Of a DNA stretch of 64,000 nt, positions 8,801 to 17,512 are shown in pieces. The stretch covers positions 13,825 to 77,824 of the forward strand of contig JAEYQK010000057.1 of assembly GCA_023410055.1 (NCBI GenBank). Direction: 5' to 3'. A program made the translations under genes and the position numbers. Each line of letters opens with the position of its first letter. Position 1 is the first letter of the stretch. The notes under the pieces are model-generated. The model saw only the letters and a program-made list of their open reading frames with translations, was not told the DNA's origin and ran no database searches. This stretch comes from Acidobacteriota bacterium (GTDB taxonomy: Bacteria > Acidobacteriota > Terriglobia > Terriglobales > Acidobacteriaceae).

Positions 8801-10467
8801 AAGGCGGTCAGCTGCCGGGACACAAGGTCGATGAGATTGTGGCCAAGGTTCGTCACTCGATCCCGGGCGTCGGACTGATTTCTCCGCCGCCCCACCACGA
8901 CATCTACTCGATCGAAGATTTGGCGCAGCTCATTTACGACCTTAAGAACGCTAATCCGCGCGCGCGAATCAGCGTGAAGCTGGTGGCGGAAGTTGGCGTC
9001 GGCACGGTTGCGGCCGGCGTTTCGAAGGCGCATGCCGACGTCGTGCTGATTAGTGGCGACAACGGCGGGACGGGAGCTTCCCCGCTGAGTTCGATCAAGC
9101 ACGCGGGTATTCCGTGGGAACTCGGACTGGCTGAAACGCAGCAGGTGCTCGTTCTGAACGATCTGCGTGGACGCATCCGCGTACAGACGGACGGCAAGAT
9201 GCAGACCGGCCGCGACGTCGTGATCGCCGCGCTGTTAGGCGCCGAGGAATTTGGCTTTGCGACCGCGCCGCTGATTTCGATGGGCTGCGTGATGATGCGC
9301 AAATGCCACCTCAATGCTTGTTCGGTTGGCATTGCGACGCAGGACCCCGAGCTTCGCAAGAAGTTCCAGGGTTCGCCCGAGAACGTGATCAATTTCTTCT
9401 TCTTCATCGCCGAGCAGGCGCGCGAGTTGATGGCGCAACTCGGCTTCCGCACGATGGACGAGATGATCGGGCGCGTGGACATGCTCGACGTGCAGCCTGC
9501 CGTAGATCACTGGAAAGCGCAGGGACTCGATTACTCGGCCATTCTTTACAACCCGCCGGTTCCGACGCGCGTTGCTCGCCGCTGCGTGCAGGCGCAAGAC
9601 CATGGGTTGGAAGTCGCGCTGGATCACAAACTCATGTCTTTGGCCTCGGGAGCGCTCGAGTCCAAAACACCGGTCAAGATCGAGTTGCCGATACGCAACG
9701 TCGATCGCACCGTCGGCACAATGATGAGCGGCGAAGTGGCCAAGCGCTACGGTTCCGAAGGCTTGCCGGACGATACGATCCACTGCAAGTTCGAGGGATC
9801 GGCGGGCCAGAGCTTTGGCGCGTTTCTCGCGAAGGGCATCACGCTCGAACTCGAAGGCGATACTAACGACTACGTGGGCAAGGGACTCTCGGGCGGAAGA
9901 ATCATCGTGTATCCACCACGCAAGTCTACCTTTGCTCCGGAGCAGAACATCCTCATCGGTAATGTCGCGCTGTACGGTGCGACCAGCGGTGAGGCGTTCT
10001 TTAATGGCGTTGCTGGCGAGCGGTTCTGCGTGCGCAACTCTGGTGCCACGGCGGTTGTCGAAGGTACCGGCGACCACGGATGCGAGTACATGACCAATGG
10101 CCTCGTCGTTGTCCTGGGCAAGACCGGGCGTAACTTCTCGGCCGGCATGAGCGGCGGTATCGCCTACGTCTACGACGAAGACGGAGATTTCGAAGACGAG
10201 CGCTGCAACACCGCAGGCGTCGATCTGGAACCGGTGATGGAACCGCGCGATGTCGACATGCTGCGAGCGCTGATTCAACGTCACCAGGAGGCAACCGGAA
10301 GCCCGCGAGCGAAGTGGATCCTTGAGCATTGGACAGATGCGCTGTCGTGCTTTATCAAGGTATTCCCGCACGAGTACAAGCGCGTGCTCGGTGTTCCGCG
10401 ATACGAAAAACCGAAAGTTCAAGCCGCTGCGGCGTTTGCGCAGGCTCAGCAGGTGAAACATGGGTAA
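5860..10467 (+). CDS. gltB: Glutamate synthase (NADPH), large subunit
   Basis: About 1,535 residues, the usual size. With GltD it makes two glutamates from glutamine and 2-oxoglutarate. In order: class-II glutamine amidotransferase with the nucleophile Cys in HDACGLGF (normally exposed by propeptide removal), central and FMN domains, the Fe-S cysteines in GCVMMRKCHLNACSVG, and the C-terminal GxGxG beta-helix. The start is uncertain: GTG at 5833, ATG at 5860 (chosen), TTG at 5887 (best site, GGAG six bases upstream) or ATG at 5905 all precede the nucleophile. The stop overlaps the gltD start by 8 nt. Confidence 0.95.
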   Translation: MSDVYSENNLTSSNHMNGLPAAQGLYDPRFEHDACGLGFVASIKGHKSHDIVTKGIEVLINLTHRGACGCDPDTGDGAGILIQIPHTFFARECPKLGFTLPNPGEYAVGMIFFPVERQPRLQCEGVMERVVQEEGLKLLGWRDTPCNGAALGRIARGSQPYIQQIFVGRADGMDEDAFERKLYIVRKRVENEIAESEIESKGTFYVSSLSCRTIVYKGLLLAPQIEKFYGELSDPDVTSALCLVHQRFSTNTFPTWQLAHPYRYMAHNGEINTVKGNVNWMYARQSLLESELFGKDIKKLFPIISPHGSDSANFDNALELLVQGGRELPHAVAMMIPEAWAGNPHMNAAKKAFYEYHASLMEPWDGPAAVAFTDGRVIGATLDRNGLRPARYLVTHDDLVVMASETGVLPIAPEEIKLKGRLQPGKMFLVDTVAGRIVSDKELKKKLYSRQPYQQWLQEQQVTMDRLPDPPRTVPTDHDTILCRQRAFGYTDEDLRTLLLPMARDGQEPIGSMGTDTPLACLSDRPQPLFNYFKQLFAQVTNPPIDPIREEMVMSLINYIGSEGNLLDETSQHCHNLKLNHPILTNWDLEKLRRLSQGDLLATTLPMLFVVKDGEKGLKRALDSLCRRASLAIKSGYSLMILSDRGIDEDYAPIPSLLALTAVHNHLIREKTRTQVALIIESGEPREVMDFALLVGYGASAINPYLAIETLEDMARRGYLPEGVTFDTALKNFKKSINKGLLKTASKMGISTLQSYCGAQVFEAIGLNKSLVDKYFTGTPSRLEGVGLDVLAREAQMKHEHAFKPITDSDTELEVGGNYHYRAQGEYHLLNPQTISKLQHSVRQKSYQTFKEYADLIDNQSRALCTLRGLMKFKKGHAVPIEEVEPAKEIVKRFTTGAMSFGSISREAHETLAIAMNRLGGKSNTGEGGEDEQRFKPDPNGDSRRSAIKQVASGRFGVTANYLANADELQIKMAQGAKPGEGGQLPGHKVDEIVAKVRHSIPGVGLISPPPHHDIYSIEDLAQLIYDLKNANPRARISVKLVAEVGVGTVAAGVSKAHADVVLISGDNGGTGASPLSSIKHAGIPWELGLAETQQVLVLNDLRGRIRVQTDGKMQTGRDVVIAALLGAEEFGFATAPLISMGCVMMRKCHLNACSVGIATQDPELRKKFQGSPENVINFFFFIAEQARELMAQLGFRTMDEMIGRVDMLDVQPAVDHWKAQGLDYSAILYNPPVPTRVARRCVQAQDHGLEVALDHKLMSLASGALESKTPVKIELPIRNVDRTVGTMMSGEVAKRYGSEGLPDDTIHCKFEGSAGQSFGAFLAKGITLELEGDTNDYVGKGLSGGRIIVYPPRKSTFAPEQNILIGNVALYGATSGEAFFNGVAGERFCVRNSGATAVVEGTGDHGCEYMTNGLVVVLGKTGRNFSAGMSGGIAYVYDEDGDFEDERCNTAGVDLEPVMEPRDVDMLRALIQRHQEATGSPRAKWILEHWTDALSCFIKVFPHEYKRVLGVPRYEKPKVQAAAAFAQAQQVKHG

Positions 10468-11875
10468 GGTAACTGGGTTCAAAGAATATCAACGCGAACT
10501 GCCACAACGGCGGGCTGTCACCGAACGCGTCAATGACTGGTTCGAGATCTATACGGAGTTTCCGGAGGACAAGCTGCGCAACCAGGGCGCGCGCTGCATG
10601 GATTGCGGCGTGCCGTTCTGCAACACCGGATGCCCGCTGAACAACATTATTCCGGACTGGAATGATCTGGTTTACAAGGGGCGCTGGAAGGAAGCGATAC
10701 GCCAGCTTCATGCGACAAACAACTTCCCCGAGTTCACCGGACGCCTCTGCCCTGCTCCGTGCGAGGCCGCGTGCGTGCTCGGAATCAATGAGCCGGCGGT
10801 CACGATCCGAAACATCGAGAAAGAAATCATCGAGCACGCTTTCAAGCAGGGCTGGATTGGACCGCAGCCCCCGCTGTTTGAGTCGGGTAAGCGCGTTGCC
10901 GTGATCGGCTCTGGTCCCGCTGGACTGGCAGCCTCGCAGCAACTCCGTCGCGCTGGGCACGACGTGACTTTGTTTGAGAAGGCGGACCGCATTGGTGGAC
11001 TGCTCCGATACGGTATTCCGCACTTCAAGATGGAAAAGCACGTCATCGATCGCCGTCTTGAGCAGATGACCGCCGAGGGCGTGAAGTTTGTGACGAATGC
11101 TCACGTTGGGGTGAGCGTGCCGGTCGAGGATCTGCGGAAGGAATTCGACGCCATCGTGTTAACGGGCGGTGCGGAGCAGCCGCGCAATCTGCCGGTGCCG
11201 GGGCGCGAACTGAAGGGCATCTACTTCGCTCTGCAATTCCTTCAACAGCAGAACCATCGTTGCGAAAGCGACCCGATTGCGCCGGAAGAGGCGATCACGG
11301 CAACGGGCAAGCATGTCGTCATCATCGGCGGCGGCGATACGGGAGCCGATTGCCTGGGCACTTCGCATCGTCAGAAGGCGGCGTCGGTCCGACAGTTCGA
11401 ACTGCTGCCCCAACCGCCTGATCAGCGCGCGCCACAGACTCCGTGGCCGCTGTGGCCGATGCAACTTCGTACCGAAAGCTCGCACGAGGAAGGCGGAATT
11501 CGGGAATGGAGTATTTCGACCACGAAGTTCACTGGCGACGAGAACGGGAACGTCAAGTTCTTGCATGGCATAAAGGTCGGGCCGCCGCCGAAGTTCGAGG
11601 CGATTGCCGGAAGCGAGTTCACGATTCCTGCTGACCTTGTTTTGCTGGCGATGGGCTTCACCGGACCGGTGAGGAACGGCATGATCGAACAGCTTGGGCT
11701 GAACCTCGATCAGCGCGGCAACGTTGCTTGTGACGAGAACTATATGTCGTCGGTTCCGGGCGTTTTCGCGGCTGGCGATATGCGGCGCGGACAGTCACTG
11801 ATTGTCTGGGCAATCTCGGAAGGACGCGCTGCGGCCAAGGGAGTGAACAAGTACCTGGCGGAAAAGCAGGCATAG
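10460..11875 (+). CDS. gltD: Glutamate synthase, small subunit
   Basis: 471 residues. It feeds electrons from NADPH to GltB. The N-terminal part has two cysteine clusters for 4Fe-4S centres (ARCMDCGVPFCNTGCPL and GRLCPAPCEAACVLG). FAD-binding VAVIGSGPAGLAASQQL and NADPH-binding VVIIGGGDTGADCLG follow, then the second FAD motif near GVFAAGDMRRGQSL. It overlaps gltB by 8 nt, which implies coupled translation in equal amounts. A strong bidirectional terminator follows. Confidence 0.96.
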   Translation: MGKVTGFKEYQRELPQRRAVTERVNDWFEIYTEFPEDKLRNQGARCMDCGVPFCNTGCPLNNIIPDWNDLVYKGRWKEAIRQLHATNNFPEFTGRLCPAPCEAACVLGINEPAVTIRNIEKEIIEHAFKQGWIGPQPPLFESGKRVAVIGSGPAGLAASQQLRRAGHDVTLFEKADRIGGLLRYGIPHFKMEKHVIDRRLEQMTAEGVKFVTNAHVGVSVPVEDLRKEFDAIVLTGGAEQPRNLPVPGRELKGIYFALQFLQQQNHRCESDPIAPEEAITATGKHVVIIGGGDTGADCLGTSHRQKAASVRQFELLPQPPDQRAPQTPWPLWPMQLRTESSHEEGGIREWSISTTKFTGDENGNVKFLHGIKVGPPPKFEAIAGSEFTIPADLVLLAMGFTGPVRNGMIEQLGLNLDQRGNVACDENYMSSVPGVFAAGDMRRGQSLIVWAISEGRAAAKGVNKYLAEKQA

Positions 11876-11893
11876 CTGTTCTAAGCAATAAAG

Positions 11894-11917
11894 AAGCCCT
11901 CGCGCGAGCGAGGGCTT
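11894..11917. terminator. Bidirectional terminator between gltD and rho
   Basis: Perfect 10-bp stem (AAGCCCTCGC / GCGAGGGCTT) with a GCGA loop, T-rich on its right side and A-rich on its left. It sits between convergent gltD and rho, so it can end both transcripts. Confidence 0.88.
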
Positions 11918-11933
11918 TATCTTTGCTAACGGC

Positions 11934-13184
11934 TTATAGAGAGCTCATGTTCGCCAGGAATTCCGAGTTCGAACGCGTCTTGTTCAACTTGTCGATGAGC
12001 AATTCCATCGCTTCGACAGGTGACAAGGGGTTCAGCACCTTTCGCAGCACCCAGATGCGAGCCAGGTCTTCCTTCGGAATTAGCAGCTCTTCCTTACGGG
12101 TTCCGGAGCGCTGAATGTCGATGGCCGGGAACACTCGCTTGTCGACGAGCTTGCGGTCGAGAATGATTTCGCAGTTGCCGGTGCCCTTGAATTCTTCGAA
12201 GATCACGTCGTCCATGCGGGAGCCGGTGTCAACGAGGGCCGTGGCGATGATTGTCAGCGAGCCGCCCTCTTCGATATTGCGGGCCGCACCGAAGAATCGC
12301 TTCGGGCGCTGCAGCGCGTTGGAATCGACACCGCCTGACAGCACTTTGCCGCTGGGCGGCACGATCGTGTTGTAGGCGCGTGCCAGACGCGTGATTGAGT
12401 CAAGCAGGATCACGACGTCGCGCTTGTGCTCGACAAGGCGCTTTGCCTTTTCGATCACCATCTCGGCGACTTGAACGTGACGGGCAGCGGGTTCGTCGAA
12501 TGTAGACGAGATCACTTCGCCCTTCACCGAACGCTGCATGTCCGTGACTTCTTCCGGGCGCTCGTCGATGAGCAGCACGATCAGGACAACTTCAGGATGG
12601 TTGGTCGTGATGGAATTTGCGATGTTCTGCAACAGCATCGTTTTGCCGGTACGTGGCGGCGAAACGATCAGTCCGCGTTGACCTTTGCCGAGGGGTGTCA
12701 GGAGGTCCATGACGCGGGCGCTAGTATTCTCACGCACGGTTTCGAGCTTAAGCCGCTCTTGGGGATATAGCGGCGTGAGGTTGTCGAACAGGATCTTGTT
12801 GCGCGCTTCTTCCGGCGACTCGAAGTTAACGGCTTCGATCTTGACCAGCGCGAAGTACTTTTCGCCCTCGTGTGGCGGGCGGACCTGGCCGGAGATGGTA
12901 TCGCCGGTCTTCAGGTCGAACTTGCGGATCTGCGACGGGGAGACGTAGATATCGTCCGGACCGGGCAGGTAGTTGTAGTCCGGCGAGCGGAGGAATCCGT
13001 AACCGTCGGGAAGAATTTCCAGGACCCCCTCGGCGAAAATGTGGCCTTCTTTTTCGCTCTGCGCCTGGAGGATTTTGAAGATGAGATCCTGCTTGCGCAG
13101 GCCGCTGGCGCCGGGAAGGTCGAGCGAGCGAGCTATACGGGTCAGCTCTTGTATATTCTTTTCTTTCAATTCTGCAATCGTCAT
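11934..13184 (-). CDS. rho: Transcription termination factor Rho
   Basis: RNA-dependent hexameric helicase that ends transcription; 416 residues, no large insertion. The N-terminal Rho_N helices (IAELKEKNIQELTRIARSL), the cold-shock-like RNA-binding domain (DGYGFLRS) and the ATPase Walker A (SPPRTGKTMLLQNIA) and Walker B (VVILLDSITRLARAYN) are all visible. ATG at 13184 is chosen because TAGG lies five bases upstream; a GTG two codons earlier is possible. It lies about 95 nt downstream of rpoZ on the same strand. Confidence 0.96.
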   Translation of the reverse strand: MTIAELKEKNIQELTRIARSLDLPGASGLRKQDLIFKILQAQSEKEGHIFAEGVLEILPDGYGFLRSPDYNYLPGPDDIYVSPSQIRKFDLKTGDTISGQVRPPHEGEKYFALVKIEAVNFESPEEARNKILFDNLTPLYPQERLKLETVRENTSARVMDLLTPLGKGQRGLIVSPPRTGKTMLLQNIANSITTNHPEVVLIVLLIDERPEEVTDMQRSVKGEVISSTFDEPAARHVQVAEMVIEKAKRLVEHKRDVVILLDSITRLARAYNTIVPPSGKVLSGGVDSNALQRPKRFFGAARNIEEGGSLTIIATALVDTGSRMDDVIFEEFKGTGNCEIILDRKLVDKRVFPAIDIQRSGTRKEELLIPKEDLARIWVLRKVLNPLSPVEAMELLIDKLNKTRSNSEFLANMSSL

Positions 13185-13279
13185 GTTCACCTACGGGATT
13201 TTGTTCAAAGGAAGGTCGGAACCGAACGTCAGCGCAGATTCTCGGATTAACTTGGCAGGTGTTGGGGCAGGCCTAAGAA

Positions 13280-13495
13280 CTAGGCTGCCCGCCGCTGTGC
13301 CTCACTGAATACTTCCGGTTCTGCGAAGACTTGCTTCCTCTCGGAGCTTGCGATCCGGTCCAGGACGTCGTTCATCGTTTCCTGAATGCGCGTGTTCGGT
13401 TTATGGAACCGCCGGGTTGCTTTGGATGCAAGCTGGCAGAGCATATACCGATTCTGTAGTGTATGTAAAGCCTCGAATACTAAATTGGAACGCAT
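13280..13495 (-). CDS. rpoZ: RNA polymerase omega subunit
   Basis: 71 residues. The segment NRYMLCQLASKATRRFHK followed by PNTRIQETMNDVL matches the omega-subunit pattern seen in Acidobacteria, where the canonical N-terminus is weakly conserved. Omega aids RNA polymerase assembly. GGGGGA lies about 10 nt before the ATG. The gene precedes rho on the same strand. The call rests on family resemblance rather than a strict motif. Confidence 0.72.
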   Translation of the reverse strand: MRSNLVFEALHTLQNRYMLCQLASKATRRFHKPNTRIQETMNDVLDRIASSERKQVFAEPEVFSEAQRRAA

Positions 13496-13775
13496 TAGTC
13501 TAGTTCCCCCTGGGGATGGGTTGCTGGGCCGAAATCAGCGCGCAACAAGAAACTGCCACCAATAGTCAACCCTGATCCACTGCGATTTTGCTTGAGAATA
13601 CCTTTTGAGACTGTGGCGTTGGTAAGCTTACAACAGCTGATAGATGCCTAATGGATACCCAAAGTTGCACCTTTTCAGCCTTCGCTAACCCGAAAGATAC
13701 TTCCTTTCAAAAGCTTAGACGATCTCTCCTACAAAAGGCAAGCAAGTATCAAGGTGTCAGCCCAAAGGACTTGGG

Positions 13776-14021
13776 TTAATCACGCTCAATAAAGCTCACG
13801 GCAGAAATCTCGGTCGACATCCCTTTCGCGATCTTCTGAGCGGCTTCCACGGTCTCAGCGAAGCGATTTTCCTTCTTTGCCCGAGTTGCAGCAACATTGT
13901 CGTCATAAGCTGGCCCAAAGATCGGTCCTTTGTGAACATCTTTGGTTTTGTATTCCCAAACCTGGCGACCTGCTGCGATGTACTTCTTGGCCTGATCAGG
14001 CGTAACGGTCTCTAGAAACAT
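13776..14021 (-). CDS. Small uncharacterised protein (81 residues)
   Basis: A soluble, charged 81-residue protein with no signal peptide or membrane segment. A good ribosome-binding site (GAGGGAG just upstream of the ATG) and protein-like composition support it. I do not recognise the family; the segment VWEYKTKDVHKGPIFGPAYDDN looks structured. The downstream 280 nt up to rpoZ hold only a weak hairpin at 13761-13775 and a plausible rpoZ promoter region. It follows comM on the same strand at about 125 nt. Confidence 0.6.
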   Translation of the reverse strand: MFLETVTPDQAKKYIAAGRQVWEYKTKDVHKGPIFGPAYDDNVAATRAKKENRFAETVEAAQKIAKGMSTEISAVSFIERD

Positions 14022-14145
14022 CCCCCACTCCCTCGCTTGTCGTGGAAAGAATAAGGTAACGGCGCAAGCTGCTCCGGGTCAAGAAGAAATGCGCCGTCCA
14101 TAATCTCCCCCTTTAATGTCAGTCACTTACAACCATCCTGCTCGG

Positions 14146-15696
14146 CTATGACCAGTAGGTTCTGTCCAAGGTCCTGTACTGGATGGCCTCGGCAATGTGC
14201 TTCGACTCGATCTCGGGCGCACCGTCAAGATCGGCAACAGTACGCGCAACCTTTAGTATGCGATCGTGGGCGCGGGCGCTTAGTCCCTGCTGGGTCATGG
14301 CGCGCTCCAACAGACGTTCACATTCGGTGGACAGCTCGCAATACGTCCGGATCTGACGCGAGCCCATTTGGGCGTTGCAGTAGATCCGTTCACCGGCGAC
14401 CGCAAAGCGGTTCAGTTGGATATCACGAGCAGCGATGACTCGTTCACGGATGTTCTTTGAGGACTCAGGGGTTGATCCGCCACCGCGGAGTTCTTTGTAG
14501 TTTACTGCCGGCACGTCGATGTGGATGTCTATTCGGTCGAGGAGCGGACCGGAGATCTTGGCGACGTAACGCTGAATCATTGGCGGAGTGCAATGACACT
14601 CACGCGACTTGTCGTTGAAATAACCACAAGGACACGGATTCATCGCGGCAACCAGCATGAAGCGCGCTGGGAAAGTCAGCGACATGGCCGCACGGGCGAT
14701 CGTCACGTGACCGTCTTCCAGGGGCTGACGCATAACTTCGAGTACATTGCGCGGGAATTCTGGCAACTCGTCCAGAAACAGCACGCCGTTGTGCGCGAGA
14801 GACACCTCACCGGGTCGTGGGACTACGCCTCCACCGATGAGGCCCGCGTCGGAAATGGTGTGATGTGGCGCACGGAAGGGGCGAACGCCAACGAGTCCCG
14901 CTCCGGCTTCGAGGACGCCAGCTACGGAGTGTATCTTGGTGGTCTCGAGCGCCTCTTCGAAGGTCAGCGGCGGGAGAATCGTGGGCATGCGCTTGGCGAG
15001 CATAGTCTTGCCGGAACCCGGAGGACCGATCATCAGCAGGTTATGTCCGCCGGCGCAGGCGACTTCGAGGGCGCGCTTGGCCGTGTGCTGGCCGCGAACT
15101 TCCTTGTAGTCGACCGTGAACTGTTGGGATTCGCTTAGGAGCGCATTGGGATCGACGGTTACGGGCGTGATGCCATTCCCGGTGTTCAGTAACTTGATGA
15201 CGTCCATGATGGAACGGACCGGATAGACATCGAGTCCGGTGACGACTGCGGCTTCCTTGGCGTTCTCTTCCGGGACGATCAGCTTTGTGATCTTCTGGGC
15301 GCGGGCCTCAACGGCAATTGGCAGACCTCCGCGGACGGCACGAATGCCTCCGTCGAGCGAGAGTTCGCCGACCATGAGGTAATCAGTGACGTCCTGCTTG
15401 GCCAAACCGCCGTAAGCGCCGAGAATTCCCATCGCCATGGGAAGGTCGAAGCCGGAGCCTTCTTTCTTTATGTCGGCGGGAGCAAGGTTCACGCAAATGT
15501 GCGTCGGCGGAATGTCGTAGCCGCAATTGCGGAGCGCAGAGCGAACACGCTCTCGGCTCTCGCGCACAGCCGTATCGGGCAAGCCGACCATGACGAAGTG
15601 ATCTTCAGTCTGCTTAATGCCGGAACAATCGACTTCGACGTCGATCACGTTGGCGTCGATGCCATACACTGCCGCGCTTAGCGTTTTGAAAAGCAT
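14146..15696 (-). CDS. comM: YifB/ComM family Mg-chelatase-like AAA+ ATPase
   Basis: 516 residues, the usual length. In order: an N-terminal Lon-protease-like fold, a Mg-chelatase AAA+ core with Walker A IGPPGSGKTMLAKRMP and Walker B GVLFLDELPEF, and the C-terminal Mg_chelatase_C helical region. ComM proteins are hexameric helicases that promote branch migration during integration of incoming DNA in naturally competent bacteria, though the gene is widespread. AGGA lies five bases before the ATG. No other competence gene is adjacent; pilin genes lie 33 kb away. Confidence 0.92.
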   Translation of the reverse strand: MLFKTLSAAVYGIDANVIDVEVDCSGIKQTEDHFVMVGLPDTAVRESRERVRSALRNCGYDIPPTHICVNLAPADIKKEGSGFDLPMAMGILGAYGGLAKQDVTDYLMVGELSLDGGIRAVRGGLPIAVEARAQKITKLIVPEENAKEAAVVTGLDVYPVRSIMDVIKLLNTGNGITPVTVDPNALLSESQQFTVDYKEVRGQHTAKRALEVACAGGHNLLMIGPPGSGKTMLAKRMPTILPPLTFEEALETTKIHSVAGVLEAGAGLVGVRPFRAPHHTISDAGLIGGGVVPRPGEVSLAHNGVLFLDELPEFPRNVLEVMRQPLEDGHVTIARAAMSLTFPARFMLVAAMNPCPCGYFNDKSRECHCTPPMIQRYVAKISGPLLDRIDIHIDVPAVNYKELRGGGSTPESSKNIRERVIAARDIQLNRFAVAGERIYCNAQMGSRQIRTYCELSTECERLLERAMTQQGLSARAHDRILKVARTVADLDGAPEIESKHIAEAIQYRTLDRTYWS

Positions 15697-15769
15697 TATG
15701 GTCCTAAGTTGCAGGCGTTAGGAACGCAGTATAGGGCCGAGTGGATCAAGGCGAAGAAGTAGCGAAGTT

Positions 15770-15928
15770 TTGTTCGGGATTTGGAAAAGCGAGTTTCCTG
15801 AACCGCGTGTTCCGGGCGAAGATTTGTGGGCATACCTCCGAACTGAACCGGAGTTCAAGGAGTGGGAGCTTCGTTACAGGAACGAATATGTTTACCGTCC
15901 AGCCACTCCCTCCCCTCCCCCCACCTAA
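15770..15928 (+). CDS. Possible 52-residue protein or gene remnant
   Basis: From TTG at 15770 a 52-codon frame runs to TAA at 15926. Its composition is strikingly protein-like (WKSEFPEPRVPGEDLWAYLR, then EPEFKEWELRYRNEYVYRP), rich in Trp, Tyr and charged residues. No strong ribosome-binding site precedes the TTG, and the frame is open back to about 15720 without ATG or GTG. It could be a true small gene or the 3' remnant of a larger one. Family not recognised. Confidence 0.3.
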   Translation: MFGIWKSEFPEPRVPGEDLWAYLRTEPEFKEWELRYRNEYVYRPATPSPPPT

Positions 15929-15962
15929 TCTGCGCGACTGATGATCTAAAGGAGTTAGCGGC

Positions 15963-16142
15963 GTGATTGACTGCGATATTCAGCCTATGTTCCCAATCCC
16001 CTGCTTCAGAGTAGTTGCGCAAATGATACATAGTCGCGGTGCATTGCAGCTGGCCCATTTGGTTCGACCGACCGTACGAGGAAATAGTAATCCAAGTTTG
16101 GAGAAGCCAAACGAGGGCCTTGGAAAGTTTCCGTTTTTGTAA
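15963..16142 (+). CDS. Possible 59-residue protein
   Basis: GTG at 15963 is preceded by AAAGGAG with an 8-nt spacer, and the frame runs to TAA at 16140. The sequence has no recognised motif, no clear signal peptide, and runs convergent to the lipoprotein gene. Only the ribosome-binding site supports it. Confidence 0.25.
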   Translation: MIDCDIQPMFPIPCFRVVAQMIHSRGALQLAHLVRPTVRGNSNPSLEKPNEGLGKFPFL

Positions 16143-16168
16143 CATCTGTTCTTTTCCTGTTCCCTGGA

Positions 16169-17311
16169 TCAGCGAATGGAAGCAATCGCGGGACCCTCGA
16201 AGGTCAGCGCGCCGGTCGTGGAGTCTATCGCAAAGAGGAAGAACCCGTTTCCGGCGGTTGCATAAAGGAACCTGCCAGAAACGTCGATACCTCGAATTGT
16301 GAGTGATTGGTCTTGAACGCCGACCTGCGAGATCGATTTGATCTGCCCGGTCGATCTGTCAACGCGCAAACTGTACAGGTCGTTTGAATCGCCTGATGTA
16401 CTCACAAACAAAAAGTCGCCCGACGGACTTGTGGCCAGCGAGATTCCTCCGTTGCCCACTTGAAAGGGCGATCCCGGAACTTTTGAGAGCGTCCCATCAG
16501 ATTGAATGCGGAAGATTTCCAGATTCGGCCCTGGTGCATCGTTAAGCACATAAAGGAACTGCCCAGTTGGATCGACCGCGTCTGCCGCAGGAAACTCCCC
16601 CGAGATGCTGAACGGGGAACCCGGGAGCGGGAGCGGCGCACCAGTGGTCTGGTCCAATCGATAGGCATAGACCCGAAAGCCAAAGTCGCTGACCGAGTAA
16701 AGAAAGGGCATGGTCGGGTGCGCAAACAATTCTCCGCCGAGCAAGATTGGAAACGGGGAGCCGTTGATTTCAGTTAGGGTGCCGTTTGCCTGGTCGATTG
16801 CAAAAACGTGTCCTCCTCTGCTGTCACCGTAGGTATACAAGAAGTGGCCTGATTGATCGACGGCCAGAGACCCTGGATCGGGTCTGATCGGAAGATTCGA
16901 CTGCACCAGGGACAAAATGCCTGTCGAGAGATCTCTTTTGAATATCGAGATACTGGGATCTCCCTCTTGCTGGCCGTGTGGATAGGACGGCACATTTCCG
17001 ACGAACAGAAAACCTCCAGCAGGGTCCTCCACCACAGTCTGCGCCATGCTGTTTCCAAACGTGGAACATGGCGAGCCTGACAACGGCGTCAGTAAGCCGG
17101 TGGACGAGTTGATCGCAAACCCAGCGATGCTCGAAGTACTCGATGGCAAATAAAGATATTGAGCTTGGGGCTGGATGCTTGGCAATCCTGAACGATCGCT
17201 AGACGTGCCAGCTGGCTCTGTGCTGTGACCGAATCCGGAACAACCGTTCAAAAACAGCAAACCGAGGAGGAAGGCGACTGACAGAGAGAGATGTGTCTCA
17301 ATACGGCCCAC
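16169..17311 (-). CDS. Lipoprotein with lactonase-like beta-propeller
   Basis: 380 residues. The N-terminus is a lipoprotein signal with lipobox FLNGC (Cys24). The rest consists of repeated blades with FAINSSTGLLTPLSGSPC, DPTGQFLYVLN and DRSTGQIKSI type units, characteristic of the YVTN / 6-phosphogluconolactonase-like propellers abundant in Acidobacteria. It is probably anchored in the envelope; substrate unknown. GTG start with AGGCGG six to ten bases upstream. The lactonase label describes the fold and should not be read as activity. Confidence 0.85.
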   Translation of the reverse strand: MGRIETHLSLSVAFLLGLLFLNGCSGFGHSTEPAGTSSDRSGLPSIQPQAQYLYLPSSTSSIAGFAINSSTGLLTPLSGSPCSTFGNSMAQTVVEDPAGGFLFVGNVPSYPHGQQEGDPSISIFKRDLSTGILSLVQSNLPIRPDPGSLAVDQSGHFLYTYGDSRGGHVFAIDQANGTLTEINGSPFPILLGGELFAHPTMPFLYSVSDFGFRVYAYRLDQTTGAPLPLPGSPFSISGEFPAADAVDPTGQFLYVLNDAPGPNLEIFRIQSDGTLSKVPGSPFQVGNGGISLATSPSGDFLFVSTSGDSNDLYSLRVDRSTGQIKSISQVGVQDQSLTIRGIDVSGRFLYATAGNGFFLFAIDSTTGALTFEGPAIASIR

Positions 17312-17320
17312 GACAACCGC

Positions 17321-17512
17321 CTAAAAGCCAGGTGATGGGGCATGAGATGTTTGCTGGACAAGCTGGGTTGGAACAAAGCTGAGATCGTTACCGGATGACG
17401 TATGAGGTGATATGCAGGGTATGTCATTCGTCGGGTTGACGAGTCCGCAGCGGCCGCAGATGCATGCGCCGTCTTCTTCGCGGAGCATGGGCTGGTGATG
17501 AAGGAGTTTCAT
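17321..17512 (-). CDS. Small zinc-ribbon-like protein, copy 1 (63 residues)
   Basis: Starts KLLHHQPMLREEDG and contains CICGRCGLVNPTNDIPC, with CxxC plus a third Cys that could bind zinc. The 51-residue frame at 20521-20676 is nearly identical over its first 37 residues (LHHQPMLREEDG...C.RCGLVNPTND.PC), while the tails differ. Conservation of the protein, with differences mainly at codon third positions (GGC/AGC, GCC/ACT), suggests selection. No signal peptide. Its stop lies 9 nt from the start of the lipoprotein gene. Function unknown. Confidence 0.5.
   Translation of the reverse strand: MKLLHHQPMLREEDGACICGRCGLVNPTNDIPCISPHTSSGNDLSFVPTQLVQQTSHAPSPGF

Larger units (their letters stand above)
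15697..16168. other. 472-bp intergenic region between comM and a lipoprotein gene
   Basis: It holds the comM promoter side, a small perfect palindrome TTCGTT-N5-AACGAA (15869-15885), and two short plus-strand frames listed separately. No RNA gene, transposase remnant or long repeat was recognised. Confidence 0.5.

Noticed and set aside
9235..10482. 415-residue minus-strand open frame opposite gltB
   Set aside because: Antisense shadow of a well-conserved gene in GC-rich DNA; composition is His/Arg/Val-rich and no family motif appears.
15741..15941. 66-residue plus-strand frame starting ATG-like at 15741
   Set aside because: Overlaps the more protein-like frame at 15770-15928 in another phase, has no ribosome-binding site and poor composition.
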